Shown here one piece after another: positions 1 through 11,500 of a stretch of DNA of 64,000 nt (the first letter of the stretch is position 1; every line of letters starts with the position of its first letter). Origin of the DNA: Strix aluco (lineage: Eukaryota > Chordata > Aves > Strigiformes > Strigidae); the NCBI RefSeq assembly GCF_031877795.1, contig NC_133948.1, positions 9,718,948 through 9,782,947 of the forward strand, in the 5' to 3' direction. Under the pieces are notes generated by a model. That model was given only the letters and a program-made list of their open reading frames with translations, was not told the DNA's origin and ran no database searches. A program made the translations under genes and the position numbers.

Positions 1-321
1 GCACTCACTGCACACAGGACTCCATCTTCCCGCCTCAGCCTCCACCCAAGCACCAGTAGCTTATTCCACTGCAATTCTTCATAATTTTTTTGGCTAGCAC
101 AGACCCCTGAGAGGAGCTGAGCCGATGTGAAGCGAACTGATGCAGAGAATCCCCAGGACCCTCCTTTTCTCCTCAGGCAGCTGTCCCGAGCGCCCAGACC
201 AGCTCCTTCCTCCTCCTCCTTCTCCCCCTCACAGGTTTCCCTCAGCAGCCTCGTGCCTGAAGCTGTGGAGAGGCTCCGCGTGAGGGCGGGCAGGGACAGT
301 CAGGACCGTTAGGGGGCGTTC

Positions 322-395
322 GGCGGCCATTAGCGACTGTTGGCGGCCACCAGCCACAGCTGGAGGCCATCAGCCACCGTTGGCGCCGGTGTGAG
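322..395. repeat. 20-bp imperfect tandem repeat, GC-rich
   Basis: Three successive 20-bp units start at 322, 342 and 362, all of the form GGcGGCCAtcAGCcACcGtT with a few differences, followed by a decaying fourth. The surrounding 180-480 stretch is GC-rich. No gene is recognisable here. Confidence 0.75.
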
Positions 396-895
396 GCACC
401 GTGGCCTCCCGGCTGTCCCGTCACCTGCTGCCGGCCCTCTGCCACCCACCGCTGCTGGCCGTCACCAGGCCAGGGGTCCTTCTCGTGGCTGAGCTCCATT
501 TCGATGTGAGCTGAGGGCCTTGGAGGAGAACCGGAACCCCGTGAGCTGGGGTTGGGGACTGAGGGCACATTGGGCCATCCCCCTGCAGGTGTGCTTGCAC
601 CAGGAAACACTCTTCCCTTTTTTCCAGCCCACATCATAAAAACATAAGCAGCAACTTAGTGGAACTAGAAGAAACTCCACAGTTAGACTGGCCCTTTGTG
701 GAAAGCCAGTAGGTGCCAAAGTTTAACCCTATGGTGCACTTCTGGTAACGCCTCCACCTGCCTTCGGTCTTTGTTTTGCTTAGCACAAAGTTTGAGTGTA
801 AGGGAGGGTGTGAAACTGCCAGGGAGCATGAAAGACTGCAAGATACCTAGTGTGGAATAGAAAAATAAGTCATTTACATTATTATGCATGATTAT

Positions 896-901
896 TTTAT
901 T
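896..901 (-). terminator. Candidate GP1BB poly(A) signal
   Basis: The first canonical AATAAA on the minus strand after the GP1BB stop, implying a 3' UTR of about 0.93 kb. Weaker variant hexamers occur closer (for example CATAAA near 1523). Confidence 0.35.
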
Positions 902-1239
902 TCAATTTTGCTTCTTTCCAAAAATAATTAAGGGACATCATAACCAGCAGTAGACACATGAGGGGTTTTGAAGTTTGAGGCTCCAAAGAAAACTGGATCT
1001 CTTGTGGCAGATGCCTTACAAGCAAAGTCAGAAAGAGCCTCTAGTCTTGACAACTCTTGGCTTCAGGGTGAATTCCTCATAAACGTTCAGGGCCCCAGTC
1101 TGACTCAGTACATGTTGAAGTCAGTATTAAAACTATAAGTAGATTAAAAGGAATGAAGATAGGGTAAAATGAGTAGGCTTTTAAACATTCCCTCCCTCCC
1201 CACCCCCAGAACAACACTGGAAAAGTTGCATCAGGCAAG

Positions 1240-1345
1240 AAGCATCCTTTCCCTTTTACTGATGGGAAACTGAGGCAGGAGAAGACTAAGTCACTTGTCC
1301 AAAGTTACTAAGGCAACTTGTGGTAGCACCAAGGAAACTCTATTT
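1240..1345 (+). mobile_element. MIR-like SINE fragment
   Basis: The stretch contains gggaaactgaggcaggaga, then aagtcacttgtccaaagtta and a degenerate tail. This matches the core of the ancient amniote MIR SINE consensus as I remember it (GAAACTGAGGC...AAGTGACTTGCCCAAGGTCAC). It lies in the presumed GP1BB 3' UTR or flank. The match is from memory, not from a search. Confidence 0.6.
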
Positions 1346-1829
1346 CTCCATTGTCCTAGTTTAGTACCTTTCCTGTTCACTGTTCACCTCTGTCTTCACC
1401 TGACCCAATGCAACCAGAAGCATCATGAAAAGCATGGCTGAAATACTCTAGCGTAGGATGGATCGAGCACCACAGTCCCTAGGAGCTTATGAGCAGTTTG
1501 AGTCAGTTCTGGTTGCTGTAGTTTATGATTTCCCTAGTCTACCAAAGCTCAGCAAAGCAATCAAGATCATGCTAAAGATTTTAAAGCATTAAAAACCACA
1601 AGATCAGGTCTTTGGAAATACAGCAAGTGTCTGATCAGTTCAAGTCCTGCTTTGGACTGCAGTCACGATCAGACGCTGCACTGAATTGTCCCCCCTGCAT
1701 ATCACAAACCACATGACCTTGGCACAGCATCACCCAAGGGGGAGGAGGGTCTTCAGTCTTGTGATGTTAATCACTGTTGTAGGGGTTTCTTGAGGAAGAT
1801 ACCCAAGTGTCTACATGCTGGTGTACATC

Positions 1830-2381
1830 TTAGGTGGTGCTTCGGGCTTCAGCGGTCATTCTCCGAAATTTCTGCAGGTAAACAATGATGAAGATAACCA
1901 AGATACCCTGGAGGAAAAGGAAGATGAAGAGACAGAGCTGAGAGAGGAGAGCCAGGCTGCAGTACCAGTGTTGGCATGTGGAGATGATCTCGTCTTCTGT
2001 CAGATAGGCAATGATCCGGTCCTGCAGGTGAGCTGGGGAGGCACATCTCACATCCCTGTATAAGGTCCGGTTCTGCTGCCACTGGAGCCAGGAGCGCAAG
2101 TAGAGGATGTCACAGTTGCATTCCCAAGGGTTGCCCTGCAGGTAGACTACCTGGAGGCTCTTTAGGTTGTCAAAGAGCCCACTGGGAATAGAAGTGAGCC
2201 TGTTGTAACCAAGGTGGATAATTTCAGCCGAAGGGCGGAAAGCAACTGGTAGTTTTTCTACAGTTAGGTCTTTTGATGTGCAGTCGATAATGTTGGTGGC
2301 ACACTTGCATGGCACAGGGCATGTCGGTATCACAAGTGGGAGGAAGCCAAGGAGGGACAAGAAGAGAATTCCACCGTTCAT
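1830..2381 (-). CDS. GP1BB: Platelet glycoprotein Ib beta chain, 183 aa
   Basis: A small type I membrane protein of the GPIb-IX-V von Willebrand factor receptor on platelets and thrombocytes, disulfide-linked to GPIb alpha. The order is visible: signal peptide 1-20 (hydrophobic LFLSLLGFLPLVIP), LRRNT with Cys21/25/27/34 (CPVPCKC), one leucine-rich repeat (about 53-84), LRRCT beginning NPWECNC (Cys88/90/113/136), Cys141 next to the membrane, likely the interchain cysteine, a transmembrane helix (about 143-169) and a tail of only about 14 residues. An N-glycosylation sequon lies at Asn104. I chose the ATG at 2381 because it sits directly before the signal peptide; the frame is open 22 codons further upstream, but that part looks like 5' UTR, perhaps with an acceptor (TTTGCAG). 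It is shorter than human (206 aa), mostly because the tail is cut short. It lies 6.1 kb downstream of the SEPT5 stop on the same strand. Confidence 0.96.
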   Translation of the reverse strand: MNGGILFLSLLGFLPLVIPTCPVPCKCATNIIDCTSKDLTVEKLPVAFRPSAEIIHLGYNRLTSIPSGLFDNLKSLQVVYLQGNPWECNCDILYLRSWLQWQQNRTLYRDVRCASPAHLQDRIIAYLTEDEIISTCQHWYCSLALLSQLCLFIFLFLQGILVIFIIVYLQKFRRMTAEARSTT

Positions 2382-5300
2382 TTTCACCTGCAAACACTCC
2401 CCTGGTGAGACTGGATGAGGTGGAGACCAGGCAAGTAGACAGCACACACTCTAGGACTGACACCACAGTCCAGGTATTTCGTTGGTTTGTTCTGAGGATG
2501 AGTCTCTAAAGTTGAGTGAATTTGGTGTCCTTCACAGGAGATGTGAGAGCTGTGAAAAGAAGAGTTTTAAAAGAGGTGTTGTGCAAATTCTTGGTTTCTC
2601 ATTATGGGAGAGGGAATGTTCCTAGTCTTCCAACCCTGGATTTGAGGTGGGATATGAACAGATGGCTACTGGGAGGCTTAGCTGCAGCCATCAAATTCAT
2701 CTTCACTAGTCCTCAGAAGCGTAAAAGAGCTGCTTGTATTTTCAGCATTACTGGAGGCGCATTACTAGGGTGGCCACGAAAATTTATCTCAAGGAATCAA
2801 AAATTAGAATATGAAACTGCTCATGCCTTATCATAGCTCTGAATTACATCTGTAACCAGAGCTTTGTTCATGCAAACTGTAAGAGGAGATTCAGAAATAA
2901 ATTTACTGTTACAAGTGAAAAATAGCCTTTCCTGTTTTGAAAAGAAGTGATAAACAGTCCTTGGCCAGCAGACAGGTGCTGACCACTGAGGGTGGGGGTC
3001 AGTGGAGTTTTCCATACTAGAACATTGCTCCAGCAGGTGAATAATCTCCTTCTGGAGCTGTGACTGTGCTGGAAGACATGGGTCAATGAGCTCTCTTTGT
3101 ATTGCAGTCTCATGCCACCGCTGAACACATGAGCTGCCACAACTTCTTTCGGAACACATACCTGCAAGAAGGCAGTGCTTTTCTGTGTAATCTGTCAACC
3201 AAATGAAAAGAAAAAAAAAAAAAGAGCAGAAAGTAGCTTTGTTGACTTACCAGAGTAGTTCAATCCTTGCTTTCTTGCTGGCTTTACAACACAAGAGGAA
3301 GGTCTTAAGGCAGACCAGCCAGTGCAAGAGTGTTTGCAGCTGCATAGCTGAGCTCCCAGATAATCCCTTTGCAGCTGGCTGGCAAGATAAGGGTCAGGCT
3401 CATCCTGGGGACACCTCCCACACAAGTTTGCTGCATGTCACCGGAAGCTGAGGCTTCACTGAGCAAGTCTTCCAAGAAATGGGAGCTGACACTGCTCACA
3501 AGAACATGATTCTGGGCCCACATGCTCAGTCCAACAGAAACATCGCAAAGTCTCAATTGCAAAGTAGTAATTCAAAACATTTCAACCTGCAAGGTGATGT
3601 TACTGGTTTGTACCACACTGCCCGAGCACTGTGACCTTTGGTTTCCCATCTCATCAGGAAGACTATATTTGGCAGAGTAGTGAGACCTAGCACTTAGCAG
3701 TGTGCTGACCCTGAAGTTTCCCTTGAAGCAGTGACACAAATCTACTCCTAAGTAGCAGTGGAAGATCTGCTGAAAGAAATGGACTTCCAGTGACCACACT
3801 GGTGTCAACAGTTGAGCCAAGGAGAAAGATCCTCCAGATACTTGCATCCTCTCATGATTTTTACAGGGCTAAAATAAAACTCCTGGCATTTCACTGTCTA
3901 CATCAAAATAAACTAGTTAGATTCACAGGAAGGATGACAGACTGGGAAAGATAGTGCTCCAAGGGACTGCTCTTTTGACAACCAAGTGAGTCGGCAGCTC
4001 TCAACTGACCACATCCTTTATTCAGAAGTTGCATTACACAAAGACTTGAACAGGAAAGTCCAAGGATCAAAACTATACTTAGGTAGAATCTTTTCTTCTC
4101 AAAGCCATTGCACCTTCACAGGCATTTTTCTGCCATCAGCCTGACTCCAGGCATTGGCTATGCTCCTTAGGATAAGGCCACCAGAATTACACTGTGAAAC
4201 TGTTGCCCCACCGGGGCCAACTCTTCATTACCTTGTACTGTGCACATTGTACAGAGCACAAATGATGAATGCCCTGAATGTGCTGATGTTAAGAGAATTT
4301 AGGGTGTGAAGAACAGCAGAATTTGGCCCTAACTAAGGGAAAATCTCTGATGCTCTAAACAAAACAATTAAGCTTTAAATTTCTAGAAAGTTGGAGCAGA
4401 TCCTTCCAGTTGTTTCACTGTGGCAGGCAGACAGAGTGGGAAAGAGACCTTAGGCCAACAAACGAACCCAGTTTTTCCTGCAGGACCTGCCTTCCACTTG
4501 GGAGCAGCTTGACTACTGCAGGGTAAGTTTGCTCAGCAAACTTACCTCGTCTCATGCATTTGGCGCTACTATTATTCACAGCTAGGTGTTCAGGCCAGGT
4601 GTGGCATGGAGCTGATCTACAGCCAGGCCCATTCTGGCTCTGCAAGCAGCATAGACTCAGCAATGCTCCTCTGGCTACTTACAAAATGGATTTCCTGGGA
4701 CTGGATCCTGCCCAGCTGCCCACTGCTGATTTACACAACTCTCCTAGGGGAAGCTAAAAGATAGAAGAACCTCAAGATCACCACGTCTAGCTTCTGACAT
4801 GAACAGGCCAGAAATCCCATGCTGGAACCCCTGCCTGGAGCCTGCTCTGACAGAAATAGATAAAAGGAGAAACAGTGTCAGTTTTGATCTCTCCTGCCCA
4901 TAATGTATCACCAATGCTGTTCAAGGGAACTGAAAATTAAACAGAAAGAGGTTGCTTTTTTGAATGTATTTATTTCACTGATCAATTCAGGTAGTAAACA
5001 TTAATAATAATAATAACAATAATCATTTAATAAAATGGATATGTTTTAAAAGGTTTCATTTTTCTTTGTTCACAATGACAAAATGTTCCAACAGAAATTT
5101 ACAAAAAAAAAAAAATTATAATAACCCAACAGATGGACAGGAAACAAAGAGCTAGGAATGGAGCAGGGGATGAGGAAGTCGCATGGCAGGAGCAAGCCAG
5201 TGTTAAAGCACAGCGGAGTTTGTGAGGAGGAGCAGGGAACGCCATCGCAGAGCACGAAGAGTGGGACCCGTCCTTCTCTGGGGGGAGGCATGCAGGGTGG

Positions 5301-6414
5301 CAGCGAGGACTGCACAGGCAGGACCAGCACAGCAGCGGCACATAAGGAGTTCATGCCACAGCTCCATCCCCAGTCAGGCACAAGGTCCAAGATGTATCAA
5401 CAGCCCCAGCTGCAGCCTGGGAGAGCTCTGAGGAGCGGGACACCACCCCTGCATCGACTCACTCAGCAGGGAAAAGCTTGGCAGAGGCGTGGGAATGTGC
5501 CTGGGGGTGCAGGGGTCTGGTATGAGGCTGTGGAGGGTTTTGTGAGGGGAGGTGTTAAATTACTTTTCTATCCACACTTCTCACTGCCAGAGCCAAATGG
5601 CCAAGCTACATTTGTTCAGGCGTCTCTTCTCCGCCTACTGTGCAGCTCAATGCAGCAGTACAAAACACTCCTCCTTTAATAAACAGATGCCACCTTCCAG
5701 GCCAGAGTCTAAATCCCTGGTACTCCCCAAAGTCAGTCTCTAATCCCTTTCCAGGCAGCCCCCAAACTCTGGTGCTCTGGGCAGGGAACCTCCTACATGG
5801 AGACGTGATTGCAGCAGCACCACAGCCCCTCTGTAGAAGCTGTCTCTCTGGTGCCTCACTCCTGTGCATTTTTTAATAAGTGCAACTTGAACCATCTTTG
5901 CCAGCTGGTAGCCAAAGGCTTCAGCTCTCTGTAGTTGTCAGACTTGTGACTATTGACTTGATGTAGGCGCCATGTACACTGAGCTGATGGAATCTTCCTC
6001 ACCCGGAGGGACAGGGGCCAAATCACCCTCAGCAATGCTGCCTGTACCCTGTGCTCTCACCAGCACACAGCACTTCCACACACAGCCCAGGATAGAAGCT
6101 GTCAGCTCCTCTACATCCATGCTAAAGGGTAAAGGTCTCCTTTATCTTCTAGGAATTAATCTGTTCAAAAGAGGAACATCTCCAGCTAGACAGGGCTCAT
6201 TTGCAACAGAACATCCTCCTCATAGACAAGACCAGTGTAAGAAAAGAAGGGGACAGGTACTGCAAAGTGTTTCCCATTATGCTAGCATGGATAAAGCTGA
6301 GAACTCAGCAGTCCTCCTGCTTTGGACAGCAGCAAACCAGCTCCAGAAAACCTGGAAGAAGCTCCTGTTTCAGGCTACTCCACTGCTCAAGTAAGCACAT
6401 CGCACAAAGAAAGG

Positions 6415-6420
6415 TTTATT
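6415..6420 (-). terminator. Candidate SEPT5 poly(A) signal
   Basis: This is the first canonical AATAAA on the minus strand after the SEPT5 stop, 2.1 kb downstream. Further AATAAA hexamers follow at 4969-4974 and 4017-4022. Which are used cannot be told from sequence. Confidence 0.35.
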
Positions 6421-8187
6421 TCCTCCTTAAGCACCTTGGTCCTGCATGTTAATGAAGACAAGCTGAACCCTTCCCCTCTCCTAGGCTGGCACTGCCACTG
6501 TCACTTATGAGCCCAATATAGGGGAGAATGAAAGAAAAAACCCAACATTGTTATACACTGCTCTTGCTCAGCTTGCACATTTCTGCCAAGGGGCTTCCAC
6601 CCTCACTTTGTCTTTCCACACTGTGCCAGGGTCTCTCACCTGCCCCTACAGCCCATGTTCTGGCTAAGCAGAGGCTCTGTACTGTGAATAACTGGAACCA
6701 GCCAACCTACTCACCACCTGGACAAGCCCTTGTAAGGACTCTAAAGCCCCATGGGGGAATCAGACAAACACAGCACCTAATAACAGAATTTAGGGCCTGG
6801 CTATTCCTGGCCAACACTATGCTTCCTACCCAGGGAGATCTACTGGGGAGAGCCAGAGATGGAGGAGCAGATACAAAAGGGAAAGGGGACAGAGGAATCG
6901 GGCTGGGAGCCAGAGAAGCGAAGGGCCCAGCCCATGGCAGCACTCCCTGGAGGCAAAGGGAAAAGCCAAGTGTCCTCCCTCCAACAGCCCTGATTCCCTG
7001 TGAGCACAGCAGTGTTGCTGGTGAAGCCTGCCCTGTCAGGCACATCACGCTCTGGGGCTCTGCTCTGGCTGTACTAAAGTTAAAAATACTGCAGGAAGCA
7101 AGAACAGGATAGAAGTTGCTGCCCAAAGACTGCTCTTATCTCTGCCCAGCAGATCCACCAGCCTTCCCAGCAGGAAGAGCCTCAGAGCGGGGAGGTGGAG
7201 AAGAGCCTTCTCAGGGGAAGGGCAGGGGAGCAAGTGACAAGTCTGCTGGGCTGGACTCAGCCCCATGCAGTGACACTCCTGCACCTGCCATGCTGACCCA
7301 AGCCCCGCCTGGACAGGCGGCTTGCAGATCTCTGGTACAAGCCTACAAAAACTGTCCCTTTCCCCAGGAGAAGCTCAGAGCCAGAGAAGTGCTTGTGGGA
7401 CTGCAAAGCCTTGGGGGTAGGGCACAGCTCTGCATTTGGGTTGGATTGCAGCCCTAGGGTTTCTATCCCCTCCAAAGCAGTCCCGCCCAAGCACTCTGGC
7501 TGCCACTGATCTTTTCAGAGCAGACGCTGGAGACACACTGCAGCTGGATGACCAGAGCTAAACCCTGAGATACCCTCACCCAGCTACTGCAGGGCCCTGG
7601 GGTTCCTCTACCAGCACCACCAGCCTGCTGTGGGAGGAAGCCATGGCTGGGAAGGGGCTCACTCCCATCATCTCCTCCTTGCAGGCAACAGTCAACAACT
7701 CATCCTCTCTGCCAGAAAGACATAACTGAGAGCAGTAGAAGACATTTTCTTCTAACTGACCTCAAGAGACTCAATCCCTTGCTGCTCAGTGCAAAGATCC
7801 TGGAGTTTCTTGATAGGAAAAACAAAACCAACCAACCAAACAAAAAACCCAGAAAAACCCAGGCAGAAAACCAGGCAACCATCAGGACCCCTGAGCAGGT
7901 CAGTGCACAGAGAAACTCTCAGCCCCAGCTCTCTGGGCCAGAGCTGGCCCCAGGCTGAGGAGCCTGATCAGCGCAGGTCAAACTCACAGGAGGGTACGGC
8001 TGCCTTTACAATGCTTGTGCTGGCCCCAGACAAGGGGAATGGGGAGGGGGGCACAGCACCTCGGTTGGGAGTAAACATTTACGTGCATTGACACAGATAG
8101 TCTTCAAGTTCGTACACCAGAGAAACCAGGACTTTAAATATCAGAGCATTCCCAAACAAGAGATTAGTACATGGGAAAGGGAGATCT

Positions 8188-8279
8188 TTTTCTTTTCTTT
8201 TTTTCTTTTTTAGGATGCCTTAGGGTCTTCCCAGGCTATTTTCTTTAAAAAAAAAAAAAAAGAAAAAAAGAAAAGAAAA
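8188..8279. repeat. Perfect 24-bp A/G:T/C inverted repeat in SEPT5 3' UTR
   Basis: The left arm 8188-8211 is a T/C tract and the right arm 8256-8279 an A/G tract of pattern A6 G A7 G A4 G A4, its exact reverse complement. The 44-nt spacer includes nine further A. It lies 235-326 nt past the SEPT5 stop, so the mRNA could fold into a 24-bp A-U-rich hairpin. Confidence 0.85.
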
Positions 8280-8513
8280 GAAAGAATAATTATTAAAAAA
8301 GAAATACACATCAGTAAACTGTTAAGTGAACAGCCTCCTCCACGATCCAGCTGACCACAAAGCCAGCACTGCTGCTAATAAATTAGAGGGTGCGGGTGCA
8401 GCTCTTGCCCACAAGTCTCTATACAACAGGAAACCTTTTCTAAACATCCACAGCTCTTGCCAGGCCTCAGATGGTCACTGGGGGATTCCCTCTGCCCTCT
8501 GAGTACCTGTTTC

Positions 8514-8570
8514 TCACTGATCCTGCATCTGCTGCTGCATCTTCTGCAGCATCTCTTGCATCCGCCGTAA
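8514..8570 (-). CDS. SEPT5 (SEPTIN5): SEPT5 exon 12, last coding exon (residues 352-369 and stop)
   Basis: Acceptor CTCATGCAG. Encodes [18 protein letters not shown] and TGA at 8516-8514. The MQ-rich heptad-like end is the C-terminal coiled coil of septin 5; human ends almost the same way. The 3' UTR continues to the left. Confidence 0.96.
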   Translation of the reverse strand, partial: LRRMQEMLQKMQQQMQDQ

Positions 8571-11500
8571 CTGCATGAGACAGAGAAGAAATAGTCAAAA
8601 AGGGATCTGCTGTGGCCAGGAGCTGGTGATCTGCACTGGGATCAGTCCCTGAGAGCTGACAAAGGGATCCCTCAGAGAGCATTAACTACTGCCTGAGCAC
8701 AGAGGCATCTGTATCTGGGGTGGAATGGACCCACGTTTCCCTGACAGAGGAAGCCGCAGCTTTCACACCCTGTCCTCTGCACCAGGAGCCCATGATGGTG
8801 GGGGGCAGGAGTAGGAAGCCCCAGGACAGCCTCTATAGGGCAATCCTGGAGAAACTCCTCAGATTCCAGCTCCAACGCCAAGGAGGCCTAGGCAGAAATA
8901 GGTCTCACCTCCTCATCCTTCATTTTGATCAGCTTCTCTGTCTCAGTGTCCGGTGTTGGGAGAGGCAGGATAGGAATCGGGCTTTCTATCCTGTTGTCCT
9001 GAGTCAGCTTGCTAGAGAGATGGAGAGAGGGGAGAAGCGGAGTCAGTCGTGGTTCAGGCTGGCTGACTTTGGTGGCTGTCACTCACAATGGCAGACCCGC
9101 CAGCAACACGGCAGCATGACCCAGCTGGGTGGAAGGGATGTGGGGCAATCTAGCCTGGAGGTGTGGGATGCACTTAGATGCAGAATGAGACCAAAGTCAA
9201 TAAAAGTTTTCAAAATAGAAGCTTGTGGGTAGCTAATAGAGAAAGTCCAAGTCAGGCTTACACTGAGAGCAAACACAGAAAGGGCTGATGTTTCTGACCA
9301 TCTTTTGTAACTGCATTGGCAAGCTTAGCAGAGACATTTACAGACAATTTATCTGGTCTCCTTTGTCTCATCTGTGCACATGCCTACACATATACATGGC
9401 ACCAACACAAACAATCAGCATCCCTAAGTCACCACATACTCACCATGGTCCTTTTTTTTCCAGGAAGATAAAACCAGGGGAGCAGTTTAATAACTGCAAG
9501 TCTGATAACAAAGCCTGTCATATTCAGGAGGTGGGAGATATGAGACACAACAGGCACAGCACAGCAGCACTGTGATGAGCGCTGGGGCTGCACATGAGTG
9601 CAGGCAGGGGACAGAGGAAGGAGGTAATTTTCTTCCAAAACTCAGAGGAGCTCTCAGCAGGTAAGGAGGAGGTGGTGGTGGCCAAAGACACCCAGGCTGA
9701 AACTGGAAATTCAAGATGCCACTTGCAGGCATTCACCACTTGGAGTCATCGTTGGCTCATTATTGAGTCAATTCCAGCCTTGGAGCTTGGGATCTCCTCC
9801 CAAAACATCTCTAGAGAAGGACCCTTAACCCACTGCTAGAAACGGCCACGCTCACTAGACTTGTTCACTGGCAGGGAACTAGCCATGGCGTGAGAAACGG
9901 TACCAAACTTAAGCTTTCCCTAAGCTGAGCAACTGCTTTTTCATCATGCTTTTCTTTTAATAGATACATAGCCTACCTAAATAGCAGCTGTGACACTTCT
10001 CACAGATCTCTAGCATTTAACATAGTTATTTTGGGACTCCATAATCTCACTGTTGAAAAAGACTGGCTCGTCTGCTATGCAAAAATACTGAGATACACTG
10101 TGTGTGAACAGAATGTACCAACCTGCACGTTTGCACACATGCACGACTGTTCCTTGGTGAAGTGCAGCCATTTCTGCTCTGCAACGTGGCAGCACAGAGC
10201 TACTCCACCAGTTCAGGCAGGAAGTGAAGGGGATGGTTTACAACAGATGAGCCAAGACCTACTTAAGCCTAAAATATGTCACCAGTATTTCAGTCATGGA
10301 AGGGAGAAGGAAAAAAAGGTTTCAAATGAGAAGCCCATGAGTGTTCTCTCTTCTATTTTCTGATCATTGTGACTAAAACCATAGAAAATCAAATGCAATG
10401 GGAAGACAACGGAGAAATATCTTTGGGGATATGTTGAGTCTTGCTAATTGCCTGGGCTCTGTTGTCTAAGAAACAGCAGCATCCCAAGGGTCATGCTGTC
10501 ATTTGGACAGAACTGCAGACTGCCTTCCTCTTTGGCAATACACACAGCCATCACCCACCAGAGAGATGGTTTATCCCCTGTTTCATTGGGCTGGATGTAT
10601 TTCACCCAGTTCTAGGAACAGCTCTTCAAAAGAATCCCCAGGCCTATTTCCCAAGATCTGCATGGGGAATCCTCAGACAGGAACATGGATTCTCAGAAGC
10701 ATCCCCACCATGGGTTCAGGCTATGGGAGACATGTCTGGATTTGCTATTTTACTTCTCAGTACCATTCCCCAGGCTGCAGCCCAGCATGTCCTCAGCAGA
10801 CCCACAGCCTCCTGACCGACGAGCCGTTCTGAGAGCAACCCCAGCTCTGTAGAGAGTGAGACATCCCTGCCACCTCCAACAGAAGAGATGAGGACCCACC
10901 TGGTCATCTGCTGGATGCACTGAGCTCTGTAGTTCTCATAGTGGACATCGCAAGTGACATCCTTCAGGTCGTGCATGTGTGTCCGGATCAGCATGTTCCG
11001 CAGCTTCACAAAGTCGCAGTGTGCCTGGTTTTCCACTGTGAAAGCAACAACAGGAGAGTGCTTGGATGTCACACCTCACCAGCCCTCTCCAGGGAGCCCC
11101 TTCTCACCTCCCAAAACCCAGGCTGGGTTAAAACCTCCCCCCGGCTCCTTCCTCATCCTCCCCAGCCACTGCCTGGGGCTCTCCTGGCCCTGGCACAGTC
11201 CTTGATGATGCTCTGCGCTTCTCAACGCTGAGGCCAGGCTGCTGAAGTCACTGTGTTCCCAGGAATTTTTCTGGGTAAAAGGATTAATTAAGCACATATA
11301 GCAGAGCCCTGAAAGAGGATGCCATTCCCAGGTACATGGGATGTCACTGTTATAACCACAGTGAACAGTCAGTGCTGGAGGCAAACTGCTTGTCTCCTCA
11401 GAATTTAGGACTGATCAAAAAATGTCACGGTAGGCATAATCAGCCCCTGAGGGGCAAAACCATGAGCAGGCAATGGTCTGGAGAGCTGAAAGAGCTGCTG

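Larger units (their letters stand above)
1..1829. other. Flank downstream of GP1BB, no gene seen
   Basis: Apart from the tandem repeat, the MIR-like fragment and the candidate GP1BB poly(A) signal, I see no coding exon. The first 500 bp are GC-rich with some CpGs, the rest is neutral. By analogy to human order TBX1 would lie further left, outside the window. Confidence 0.5.
2382..8513. other. GP1BB-SEPT5 interval: GP1BB 5' region and SEPT5 3' UTR
   Basis: This holds the GP1BB promoter on the left and the SEPT5 3' UTR on the right. A GATA-type motif (AGATAA on the minus strand, 2784-2789) lies about 400 bp upstream of the GP1BB start, fitting megakaryocyte/thrombocyte control, but such a motif is common by chance. 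The interval also has an (AAT)n tract near 5003-5022 and a poly(A) run near 5101. Open frames here show no recognisable protein. Confidence 0.5.

Noticed and set aside
1815-2063. Plus-strand acidic open frame
   Set aside because: It is the complement of the GP1BB coding strand.
2382-2447. 22-codon N-terminal extension of GP1BB
   Set aside because: It would bury the signal peptide behind a polar/Pro-rich stretch; the ATG at 2381 gives a normal signal peptide. The extension overlaps a possible splice acceptor.
6528-7112. 194-residue plus-strand open frame
   Set aside because: Low-complexity content, no domain and no splice or codon signal; it lies in the SEPT5 3' flank.
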